Positions 1 through 8,266 of a stretch of 64,000 bases of DNA are shown here, in pieces (within the stretch, counting starts at the first letter, position 1; each line of letters starts with the position of its first letter). The position numbers were made by a program, and so were the translations under genes. The notes beneath the pieces were generated by a model. The model was not told the origin of the DNA and ran no database searches. It was given only the letters and a program-made list of their open reading frames with translations. The DNA is from Aureococcus anophagefferens (Eukaryota > Sar > Pelagophyceae > Pelagomonadales > Pelagomonadaceae): positions 397,513-461,512 of the forward strand of contig NW_008705568.1 in the NCBI RefSeq assembly GCF_000186865.1, in the 5' to 3' direction.

Positions 1-123
1 CGCGAGGCGCGCGCGGTGTCGACGGCCGCGGCGTGGCTCGAGATGAGACGGGCGCAGGACGCGGACGCGAGAAGACCGATGCGGCGCGCCGTAGGCGCAG
101 CGTCTCCTATTATTAGAATGTAG
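1..123 (+). CDS. possible 3' end of a gene entering from the left
   Basis: The first frame is open from base 1 to a TAG at 121-123 and encodes about 40 residues, Arg- and Ala-rich, ending SPIIRM. It could be the last exon of a gene that starts left of the window. In DNA this GC-rich a 40-codon open stretch is weak evidence. No domain is visible. Confidence 0.3.
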   Translation, partial: REARAVSTAAAWLEMRRAQDADARRPMRRAVGAASPIIRM

Positions 124-325
124 AAGTGACGCCTAGGCGCGTCCGCGCGTGTTCCCCCGGCCAGGGCAGAGCGTGGGCAGGGATCGAGAGGCGTCGGTAG
201 AGTTGCTCTTGTGGATATTCTCACGCACGGCGACACGCGCAAAAGTCGCTCGCAAACGACGCATAAAGTCGGCCGGACGGGGGAACCAAGCCCTCGCATA
301 AACGCTCCTAAAACAACCAGCTCCC

Positions 326-856
326 ATGTCCTTCGCCGCCCAGAGAGAGAGAAAACCTCGCCGAGACGTCGACAAGCATGCGAACACGTCCCTCGCCGCC
401 CTCCGCCGACAGCTCCGCAACCGGACAGACCAATCCTTCGACCGGGCCCTCGACGACCGGCGCGCCCTCGTCCGCGCGCGCGCGGGCGCGCGGCGGCTTC
501 CGCCGGCGGACGTCCTCGCGAAGCTCGAGCGCCTCTCGTCGCGCGTCGGCGACGCCGTGGTTAGGAACGCCTTCGTCGCCTGGCGCCGCGAGGCCGTCGC
601 CCCGCGCCGCGCCCTCGCCGTCGCGCTCCTCGACCTCGTGCTCCGTCGCCGCGACCGCGCGCGGCGCCGCGTCGCGTGGCGGCGCCTCCGGCTTCGCGCC
701 GTCGAGGCGCGGCTCCAGGGCGTCGTCGCCCTGGCGCTCTCGAACCGCGCGCTCCTCGCGCGCCGCGGCGTGGTCCAGCGCGTCCTCGTCGGCGTCGCGC
801 CGCGCGCGCTCCGGCGGCGCTTCGACGCGTGGCGCGGCATGAGACTCATTCGCTAA
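326..856 (+). CDS. small basic protein with Trp-Arg helix repeats, unknown function
   Basis: A 176-residue protein from the first ATG. It is very rich in Arg, Ala and Leu and almost entirely helical by composition. Three short segments repeat a pattern around Ala-Trp-Arg (AFVAWRREA, VAWRRLRLRA, FDAWRGM). That pattern recalls the centrin-binding helices of Sfi1-like proteins, but three weak repeats are not enough to assign the family. The stop lies only 43 bases from the stop of the next gene on the opposite strand, so the two 3' untranslated regions must overlap. I do not recognise a specific function. Confidence 0.5.
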   Translation: MSFAAQRERKPRRDVDKHANTSLAALRRQLRNRTDQSFDRALDDRRALVRARAGARRLPPADVLAKLERLSSRVGDAVVRNAFVAWRREAVAPRRALAVALLDLVLRRRDRARRRVAWRRLRLRAVEARLQGVVALALSNRALLARRGVVQRVLVGVAPRALRRRFDAWRGMRLIR

Positions 857-899
857 ATCGTTGGGGCTGTCCCCCTCTCGAGTCGTCGGGAGCTACACC

Positions 900-2961
900 T
901 CACAAATCCTTACCAGCGTCGTCGTCCGTGCGGCCGCGGCGCGCCCGGGTGGCCGCCTCCGCGCGGCCCTTCGCGGACCTCGCGTAGGCCGGGCTGCCCC
1001 GCGCGTCGTCCGGGGCGCCGTAGATCCAGACGCGCTTCGCCTCGCGCGAGAGGAGCTTGAACTCGGGCGTCTGGGCGCCGTAGTGGCGGCGGAAGCGCGT
1101 GACGTTGCGGCCGCACGTCTCGAGGTAGGGCTCGCCCGTGGCGGAGACGGCGACGCAGCCGAAGACGTCGACCTTGAGGCCCGGGCCGTCCCAGACCGTC
1201 GCGCGCTGGGACCGGGGCCCGGCGAGGTCGCAGACGGCCGTGCCCAGCGAGGTGGACCGCGACGCGGCACTGTCGAGGCACTGGTCCGTGTTCCAGACCT
1301 TGAGACCGGCGCAGCACTCGCCCTCGTCGTTCCGGTTCGACCGGTGCCACCAGACGAGACTGTTGCGCCGCCGCTCGAAGACGTCCTTGCACGCGAGCAG
1401 CCGCACCGTGTCCCTGGGCTTCGCCGCGGAGCCCCACGTCCGGCCCGCGAGCCCGAGGCAGAGGCCCGACGCCTCGTGGCGGAGCTGGAACGTCTTGGCC
1501 GGCAGCACGCCGCCGTCGCGGTAGACGTACTTGAAGCGCCGCAGGTACCACTCGAAGGACGCCGCGGGGGCGCCGTCGTTGCACGTCGCCATGCGCGACT
1601 CGATGGCCGTCGCGTTGACGCCGTTGTGCGGCTCCCAGGGCTTGTTGCTCGCCTTGAATTGGACGAAGGGGTCGAAGCCTGTGTGGAAATCAACCACTGG
1701 TTTGGGGGGTCCCCACCAAACTTCAGAACTGTCTAGCTCCGTCAAATCGATGTCGATTCGGCTGATTTTTGGACGAATCGATTGCTCTCGTCGAGTTCTC
1801 GACTTGCGTCGAAACTTTTAAAATACGCTCACATTGAAGTTGGATTGAAGATTTGAATTCCACACAGGTCGAAGCTGAGGAGCTTCGCGCCGTACCAGCC
1901 GCCCATGTGGGCCTTGCCCGCGCGCGCGATGTTCGTCGCCTTGGCATTCGGGGGCACGCGGTACTTGGACCGCGTCGCGGGCTTGGCCGCGTCGCGCCAC
2001 ATGTGCGCGACGTACGACCGGGTCGCGGACACGATCTCGCCGCCGCAGCGCCAGATCCGCAGCGACTGGTCGATGTTCTCGCCGCCCCAGCCGCGCATGG
2101 CGTCGTCGTAGCCGCCCGTCTCTTTCCACCAGCGCCGGCTCATCGCCAGCAGCCCGCCGGACATGACCTGCGCCGAAATCGACCGGTGCGCGGGCGGACT
2201 CTCTCTCTCGGTCGACCCGAAGCCGATTCGGCTGATTCTTCGACGAATCGATTGCTCTCATAGAAGAGATCGTGTCGAACACATTGAAGTCGGATCTCCA
2301 CGCGGGACGTGACCGGCACGAACTCCGTGTCGTCCTTGGTCCACTTGAACTCGCCGTCGAACGTCAAATAGCACTTGCTCATGCCCTCGGTGCCGGGCGG
2401 CGGCCGGCCGAACTCCGTCCACGTGTCGACGTCCAGATTGGTGATCGTCGGCACGACGACGCGCTTGTAGTTCTTCTCGACGTGGGACACGAAGGGGACC
2501 CAGTAGTCGGGCGCCTGCGCGGTCGAAGCGCTCGCGATCGAAGCGCTCGCGCGCGGTCGAAACGACGCCGTTTCGGCTGAATTCTGGACGAGTCGTGTGC
2601 TCTCGGCGCGTTCTCATCGAATGTGCGTCGAAACCGTTCGCATACGTGATTTTCGACGCTGGCCGCGCGCGGGTTTCACGTGGCAGTCGAAGAAGACGAC
2701 GATGCCGCCGCGCGCGGCGTCCGCGCCCGTCTTCTTCGCCCCGATGAGCCCCCGGGGCTCGTCGTGCGTGAAGAAGCGGACCTTGTAGGTGTCCGCGGCG
2801 GCGAAGCGCTCGAGGGGCGGGTCCGACGCGTCGTCGACGATGATGATCTCCTCGAGGCGCTCGGCCGGAGTCATCTCCCAGACGCTCTTCGCCGTCCGCT
2901 CCATGAACGCGTACTCGTAGGCGCAGGGCAAAACGACGCTCAGCGTGAGGAGGGCGACCAT
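900..2961 (-). CDS. polypeptide N-acetylgalactosaminyltransferase (GT27) with C-terminal lectin-like domain
   Basis: Four exons on the minus strand: 2961-2671, 2514-2314, 2167-1876 and 1678-900 (520 residues, lengths sum to a multiple of three). The enzyme would start mucin-type O-glycosylation by moving GalNAc from UDP-GalNAc to Ser/Thr in the Golgi. Visible signs are the GT2-like start (SVVLPCAYEY), a DxH metal motif as D92-C-H94, the acceptor-site block WGGENID followed by RIWRCGG, the stretch SFEWYLRRF near the lectin junction, and a ricin-type lectin-like tail with LRHEASGLCLGL. This lectin module binds sugar and is normal for the family. The N-terminal membrane anchor usual for GalNAc-transferases is absent from this start; an upstream exon or a missed start could supply it. 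All three introns are family-B introner copies. Confidence 0.85.
1679..1867 (-). mobile_element. introner element, family B copy 1 (intron 3 of the GalNAc-transferase)
   Basis: 189 bp with terminal inverted repeats CTGTGTGGAA / TTCCACACAG. On the gene strand it is flanked by a perfect 8-bp duplication GCTTCGAC (1868-1875 and 1671-1678). The intron is 1875 to 1679, a GC-AG intron of phase 1; the donor GC is the first two bases of the duplication and the acceptor AG is the element end. Confidence 0.93.
2168..2305 (-). mobile_element. introner element, family B copy 2, shortened (intron 2 of the GalNAc-transferase)
   Basis: 138 bp, about 50 bp shorter than intact copies, but it keeps the family core and a GCGCAG end. 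Target duplication GTCACGTC / GTCATGTC matches at 7 of 8. GT donor, phase 0; intron 2313 to 2168. Splicing joins VPVMSGGLLAMSRR, which fits the family exactly. Confidence 0.88.
2515..2662 (-). mobile_element. introner element, family B copy 3, diverged (intron 1 of the GalNAc-transferase)
   Basis: The most decayed of the three copies in this gene. It keeps a CTGCGC end and a core close to CGTCCAAAAATCAGCCGAA. The duplication has faded to 6 of 8 (GCGCGCGG / GCGCCCGA). GC donor, phase 0; intron 2670 to 2515. Confidence 0.75.
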
Positions 2962-3140
2962 CGCGCCGAGGTCCGGCTGTCTCAGTCGCCCGCGTGCCCG
3001 CCCGCACGGCTTTTGCCTTGAGCAGTTTTGAGCGAGCAAAATTTCTTGCCACAGACTTGCACTGACAAAAACCTACAGCAACGCGCCGCCGCACCGTCAA
3101 CGCCCCCCCTCGAGCCGCGCCGTCAACGCCCCGGAACACG

Positions 3141-3389
3141 ATGCCTTCGTGGGAAGACGTTTGGAAGTCCGTCGGCAAGACGTCGGTCTTCATGCTCTTC
3201 TTCGTGTACCACAAGTACTTTAAGTCTTCCGACGGCGACGCGGAGGGGGAGTCGTCGTCGTGGAGCATGCCCAATCTCCCGCCGGAGCTCCTCGGCTTCC
3301 TCGCGGCCGTCCTCGCCCTCGGCGGCTTTCGGGTTTTGCGCGGGAACGTCGTTCGCGAGCGCGCGGCCGCGGCGGCGAAGGCCGCTTGA
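3141..3389 (+). CDS. small membrane protein, unknown
   Basis: 82 residues from ATG. A hydrophobic stretch near residues 14-26 (TSVFMLFFVYHKY) and a stronger one near 50-67 (LLGFLAAVLALGGF) suggest one or two membrane segments around an acidic, Ser-rich loop. It is divergent from the GalNAc-transferase, with 179 bases between start codons; that gap is visibly less GC-rich than the genes and probably holds both promoters. No family recognised. Confidence 0.55.
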   Translation: MPSWEDVWKSVGKTSVFMLFFVYHKYFKSSDGDAEGESSSWSMPNLPPELLGFLAAVLALGGFRVLRGNVVRERAAAAAKAA

Positions 3390-3658
3390 CCGCGCGAGGC
3401 GAGGAGGCTCGACGGGAGCGCCGCTGGGGGGACGTCTGCGTCAAAGACGACGACAACGCGAAAGCGGGAATAAGGACATACATACGACTGCTTCGCGTCT
3501 GGCTCCGCCTCCGCGTCGCCGCCGCGCCGTCGGGCGAGCGCTCCGCAATCAAGCTCCTCCTCCGCACTCGCATCGCGAGAGAACAAACGAGGTCTCGAAA
3601 AAAAAAGCACGCTAGCTCGAGAGAACAAAAAGGGGGCCCGTTACTCGGCGACGAAACA

Positions 3659-4747
3659 CTAGCTCGTCGCGGCGGAGAACTCCTCCGCGTCGCCGTCGAC
3701 CGCGGCGAGGCGCGGCGTCACGTGCGAGAGCGCGCCGGCGACGCAGTTCCAGACCGTCGTCTGGAAGGACGGCGCGATGCTCGCCTTGGACGCCGCGTAG
3801 GCCGACGCGACGAGCGACGCGAGCGAGAGCGCGGCGGCTGGAGCGACGACGCCCCAGGCGTCGCGGCGCCGGGGCTCGTCGCCGTCGACGTCGTCGTCGT
3901 CGTCGTCCGGCAGGTCGTCGAAGCGGACGCCGTGGACGCCCGCGAGCGCCGCGAGGGACCCGAGCGCCGCCGCGACCGTCGCGCCCAACGCGGCGTTCGC
4001 GGCGCCGCGGCGGCAGAGGTCGCGCGCGCGCGGCGACGCCGCGAGCTGGGCCGCCGCGGCGGCCGACGCCGCGCCCGCGGCGAGGGCGAGGCGCGACGCG
4101 GGCAGGTTCCGGCGGAGCGTGCGGTGCGCGCGGCGGCCGAAGATCTTCACGAGCATCGGCCACGGGTTGAAGCTCCGCATGAACGTGGCGACGTCCGTCG
4201 TCGTCGCGGCGCCGGGCCGCCGGTGCCGCGGGGCGGCGGACGGCGTCCGCGAAGGCCGCCGGGGCGGCGGCTCGACGGGCCGCCAGACGAGCGCGCTGTG
4301 GAGCGGCGGCGCGACCCGTAAAAGCCCCGGCGTCGTGACCCAGTCCCTGACCCGCGGCGGCAGCTCCTCGACGAAGGCCGCCTTCTCCTCGGCGTCGAGG
4401 GCCCCGAGGGCCGACGCGCAGTGGATGAAGACGCCGAGCCAGTGCTGGAAGTCGACGACGCGCATGGCGGCCTCCGCGGCGTCGAGCGGCGTCGACTCCA
4501 GGACCCAGTCGCGCCAGTCCGGCGGCAGGAACGCGATGGGCCCGCCGCGGGCGCGCACGAGGAGCGCGCAGCGGTGACCGACGAGGCCGACGCCCAATAG
4601 TACAAGGCAGAGCGGCCGGCACAGGGGCGTCGCCGCCGCGAGCTGGAGGGCCTCGCAGAGGCCCAACAGGAGGACGCCCAGCGCACCGAGGAGCGCGGGG
4701 TAGTGGAGCACGCCCACGGAGGACTCGTGCGCGGGGTGCTTGCCCAT
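3659..4747 (-). CDS. multi-pass membrane protein, unknown
   Basis: 362 residues from the ATG at 4747 (MGKHPAHESS). Two or three hydrophobic helices lie in the first 80 residues. A middle region carries WRDWVLES and FQHWLGVFIH, followed by a basic Pro/Arg-rich linker. Ala-rich hydrophobic segments then flank a run of Asp (DDLPDDDDDDVDGDEP). It reads as a membrane protein with a cytosolic acidic loop. I do not recognise the family. The codon usage resembles its neighbours. Confidence 0.6.
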   Translation of the reverse strand: MGKHPAHESSVGVLHYPALLGALGVLLLGLCEALQLAAATPLCRPLCLVLLGVGLVGHRCALLVRARGGPIAFLPPDWRDWVLESTPLDAAEAAMRVVDFQHWLGVFIHCASALGALDAEEKAAFVEELPPRVRDWVTTPGLLRVAPPLHSALVWRPVEPPPRRPSRTPSAAPRHRRPGAATTTDVATFMRSFNPWPMLVKIFGRRAHRTLRRNLPASRLALAAGAASAAAAAQLAASPRARDLCRRGAANAALGATVAAALGSLAALAGVHGVRFDDLPDDDDDDVDGDEPRRRDAWGVVAPAAALSLASLVASAYAASKASIAPSFQTTVWNCVAGALSHVTPRLAAVDGDAEEFSAATS

Positions 4748-5018
4748 GGTCGCGCGTGCGGGCGGCGCGGACGGCGGCGACGGCTGTGGTGACGCTGAAC
4801 GTCGGCCGGAGAGCGTCGCCGCTCTCCGAGGCCGCACCTCCAGGCTCGACCGACGCGTACGGCGCCGCCAGGCTCGCCCGACGCGTGCGGCGCCTCGCGC
4901 TCGCGGCCAGCAACGCTAAAAGCACACACTCGCAGTCGTGCCACACCATCACACCACCGCCGCCGTCGTCGCTACGCAACAAACCAAGCTCGCAGGCCCA
5001 ACACACGACGATAGTAGT

Positions 5019-5564
5019 ATGCCGCTGACGATCACGCACGAGGGCGTGGCCTACGACCTCGACGACGTGGACCTGCAGTGGACGCTGGAGGAGTGCCGCG
5101 GCGCGCTCGCGGACGCGAGCGGGTCGCTGCGCATCCTCGACGACGGCGAGTGGAAGCTGCGGCGCGACGGCGAGACCGTCGAGGGCGAGCGCCTGACGCT
5201 CGCCGCGCTCGGCGTCGGCCTGCGCGACGCGCTCGAACTGGTCCGCGTCGACGGCGGCAACCGGCCGCCCCGGGCCGCGGCGAAGCCGCTCGCGCCGGCG
5301 CCGGACGCGAAAAAAATCACCTGCCGCTTCGACGCGGTCATCGACCTCGACGACGCGCCGCGGACGCTCCCCTACCAGGGCCTGCGCTCGCGGCTCCGCG
5401 CGGACGCGGCGAACCGCGAGCTCGCCGCGATCCCCGAGGAGCGGCGGCACGACGCGCTCCGCGCGGTCTACGGCGCGGTCAACGACATGCTCGACGCCGA
5501 CGCCACGGACCGGTCGCTCACGGTCGGCGACGTCGACGTCACCGTCCTCATCGTCGACGACTAG
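5019..5564 (+). CDS. hypothetical protein, 181 residues
   Basis: The ATG at 5019 (MPLTITHEG) is preferred over an upstream in-frame extension because that extension looks like untranslated leader. The first 75 residues have a beta-rich pattern (LTITHEGVAYDLDD, then GSLRILDDGEWKL and GERLTLAALGVG) that could be a ubiquitin-like or small beta fold; this is only an impression. The rest is charged and mostly helical and ends TVLIVDD. No motif identifies a function. Confidence 0.6.
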   Translation: MPLTITHEGVAYDLDDVDLQWTLEECRGALADASGSLRILDDGEWKLRRDGETVEGERLTLAALGVGLRDALELVRVDGGNRPPRAAAKPLAPAPDAKKITCRFDAVIDLDDAPRTLPYQGLRSRLRADAANRELAAIPEERRHDALRAVYGAVNDMLDADATDRSLTVGDVDVTVLIVDD

Positions 5565-5651
5565 AGGGGGGGGTGCGTAAAATTACGGCCCAAAGTTGCA
5601 GTGCAAAGTGCGCTGCATCATTGCCTCGGGCGCAGCGGCAGCAGCCCCACG

Positions 5652-8202
5652 ATGGATGCGAGGCGGGCGTTCCTCGCCACGGCCGTCGCGTGTGCAGCAG
5701 CCCAGCGCTGGTGCGATGCGAACCTCTTCGCGCCGCCGCGGCCGGCGATCGAGCTGCCCATGGAGCTGGCCCACGCCGGCGGCGTCGCAACGCAGACCGT
5801 CTTCGAGGTGCGCCGCGGCGACCGCATCGACGACGCGTCGCTCGCGTTCGCGCACGCGTGGCGCCTCGGCGACGCGCAGCTCGAGCGGTTACGCAAGGCC
5901 GCCCACGACGCCGTCAAAACCGGCGCCGTCGTGCCGTCCGCGGTCGCGGTCGTCAGCGACGACGGCCGCCACGCCGCGTGGGCGGCCGCCGGCGGCGCCG
6001 TCGTCGCGCTCCTGCGGCGCGGCGCGGACCCGCCGGCGGCCTCGGACTGCGCCGCCGCCGCGAGCGCCGGCGCCGCGGGCTTCGGCTTCGTCGACGCGAA
6101 CGACGGCCTCGGAGGCGCGCTACGAGACGCCGCGGCCGCGGCGCCGCCGGGCGCCGCGGTCGTCGTTTTAGCGGAGGCGCCGGACCCGCCGGCGCCGTCG
6201 CTCCAGGCGTGCCTCGCGGCCCACGCGCGCGCGGGCTACGCGCGCGGCGACCCCGGCGGCGCGCTCGTCTTGGCCGCGCCGTCGCCGAACGGCGGCGGCG
6301 ACGCCGCGCTCGTCTTCCCGCGGGAGCTCCTCGACCGCTGGTGGGCGCCCGTCGCGGCCGCGCCCTGGGCCACCGAACCGGCACCGTCGGACGTCGAGGC
6401 GGCGCTCTTCGCCGCGGCGGCCCATCGCGAAGGCGCGTTCCTGCGGGCCTGGGCCTGCGTGGAAATCACCCGCTGGTTTGGGACGTCCCGACCAAACTTC
6501 TCTAGCTCGGTCACATCGACGTCGATTCGGCTGATTTTTGGACGAATCGATGGCTCTCGTCGAGTCCTCGAAGCACGGCCGAAGAGTTCGGCTTCAACTA
6601 CGCGCACATCGAAGTCGGGTGGAAGATTTGAGTTCCGCGCAGGCCTGGGCCCTCGTCGCGGCCGCCGTCGCGGACGAGCGACCGCGGGAGGCAGGGCAGC
6701 AAAAGGGTGATTCAACGTCGCTTCAACGTGAGTGTTCCGCGCGCGCGCGTTCCGAAAAAAGCATCCACGCTTCGAGGCCGTTCCGAGAGATGATCGCTCG
6801 TCCAAAAATCAGCCAAAACGAGTGGAAAACGGCCGAGATATGAGCCTTTGAAGTTGGGAATTTCGCACCCTTTTGCTGCCCAGGCGGGAGGACGCCGTCG
6901 ACGAAGGCGAGGCGGGCCCGCTCGCCGTCGACTGCGGCGGGCCCTGCCCCGGGTTCGTCGTCGTCGTCTACCAGCAGGGCCCGTCGGACACGTCGACGTC
7001 GGGCACGTTCGCGGATATATCGGCGGCGGTCGTCGCGGGCCTCCGCGGCCTCGGCCTCGCGGCGCGCGCGGAGACCTGCGTCGCGCTCACGGACGGCTGC
7101 CGCTTCGCCCTCGACGGCGAGCAGGAGGTCGCCCTCGGCGCGCACAACCTCCAGGCCTACGTCGACGTCGACGCGGACGCGCCCGTCGTTTTAGGGCCGC
7201 GGCGGCCGCTCTTCTACGACGAGGCCGCGGTCCTCTACAACTTCGAGTACGTGCCGCCCGACGACCTGGAGACCCTCGCGGCGGGCATGGCACAACTCCA
7301 GAACGGCGCCCGCGGCGACGGCGGCCTCACGAACGCGGCCGGTTCCTTCCAGGGCAGCACAAAAGAGCGAAATTCCAAAGGCTCCGATCTCGGCCATGTT
7401 CCACTCGTTTCGGCTGATGTTTGGACGAGCGATCATCTCTCGGAGCGCTCTCGAAGCGTGGATGTGTTTTCCGGAACGCGCGCGCGCGGAACACTCACGT
7501 TGAAGCGACGTTGAATCTCTCTTGTCCCGCCCAGGTTCCTTCGCGACGGCCGCGACGCTCGAGGTGCTCCGGCGCGCGAACACCGTCTGGGACTACAGCG
7601 CGTCCAACGTCCCGAGCCTCGCCGCCCTCGGCATCTCGGCGACGCACGTGCCCCTCGGCGACGCGCCGCCCTGGCGCATACGCCCGGCGCTCGCGGCCGC
7701 GGTGTCGGCGAACGCCTCGTCGTCGCTCCCCGTGCTCTTCTACGGGACGCTCACGCGGCACCGCGCGGCGACGCTCGCGGCGATCCGGGCGGGCCCCAAC
7801 GGCCAGCCCGTGGTCCACGCCAACGCGGCGACGGACGGCACCTTCGGCGCGGCGCTCGACGCGCAGATCGCCGCCGCGGACGTCGTGCTCAACCTCCGCG
7901 CGTTCGGCGACCGCGACGACGAGTGGAAGATGCCGCGCCTCGCCAAGCTCTTCGCGAACCGCAAGTTCGTCATCTCCGAGGGGACGTGCGACCCGGGGGG
8001 GCAGTGCGAGGCCTACGCGGGCGGCCTCGTCTTCGCGGAGCGCCGCGACCTCAAGGCCGCGGTCGCCTACTACCGCGACCGGCCGGCGGAGCGCGCGGCC
8101 ATCGCCGACCGCGGCCACGCCCTCTTCGCGACCCGGTCCATGGCCACCGTCCTCCGCGGGCCCGTCCAGGCGCTCCTCGACGGCCGCCGCGGCGTAACTT
8201 GA
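5652..8202 (+). CDS. secretory-pathway glycosyltransferase-like protein, four exons
   Basis: Exons 5652-6446, 6643-6683, 6884-7341 and 7535-8202 give 653 residues with the frame kept throughout. The start MDARRAFLATAVACAAAQ looks like a signal peptide. The C-terminal half carries a pattern seen in CgeB/COG4641-like glycosyltransferases: a VLYNFEYVP block, then VWDYSASNVPSL, a VPLG turn, VLFYGTLTRHRAATL, a VVLNLRAFG strand and KFVISEG near the donor-sugar site. The N-terminal 260 residues are not recognised. Function is therefore probably transfer of a sugar in the ER or Golgi, with acceptor unknown. All three introns are introner copies (one B, two A), and the second exon is only 41 nt, trapped between two insertions. 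Confidence 0.75.
6455..6642 (+). mobile_element. introner element, family B copy 4
   Basis: 188 bp, ends CTGCGTGGAA / TTCCGCGCAG, inserted antisense to the gene. Perfect duplication GCCTGGGC (6447-6454 and 6643-6650). GC-AG intron 6447-6642, phase 0. Splicing rebuilds EGAFLRAWALVAAAV. Confidence 0.95.
6692..6883 (+). mobile_element. introner element, family A copy 1
   Basis: 192 bp, ends CAGGGCAGCAAAAGGGTG / CACCCTTTTGCTGCCCAG, sense orientation. Perfect duplication GCGGGAGG (6684-6691 and 6884-6891). GC-AG intron 6684-6883, phase 2. It lies 41 nt downstream of the preceding introner intron. Confidence 0.96.
7350..7534 (+). mobile_element. introner element, family A copy 2
   Basis: 185 bp, inverted relative to copy 1 yet spliced in the same host gene. 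Perfect duplication GTTCCTTC (7342-7349 and 7535-7542). GT-AG intron 7342-7534, phase 1; splicing rebuilds NAAGSFATAATLEVL. It shows that both element orientations give a usable acceptor. Confidence 0.95.
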
Positions 8203-8266
8203 AGAGCACTGTGCATTTGTTTAGGCAGAGCGCGCTATGGAGATGTGCCCTCATGGGTAGCAGAGC

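Noticed and set aside
900..1678. Ricin-type domain as a toxin
   Set aside because: It follows a GalNAc-transferase catalytic domain in one gene and is the standard sugar-binding module of that family.
3387..3389. TGA read as selenocysteine in the small membrane protein (Aureococcus is rich in selenoproteins)
   Set aside because: The sequence after the TGA is not protein-like and I see no clear SECIS hairpin; the other genes ending in TGA also end at natural C-termini.
6692..6883. Family-A copies as plain MITEs unrelated to splicing
   Set aside because: All six lie inside genes at positions where removal of element plus one duplicate restores the frame and a conserved protein; chance placement would break frames.
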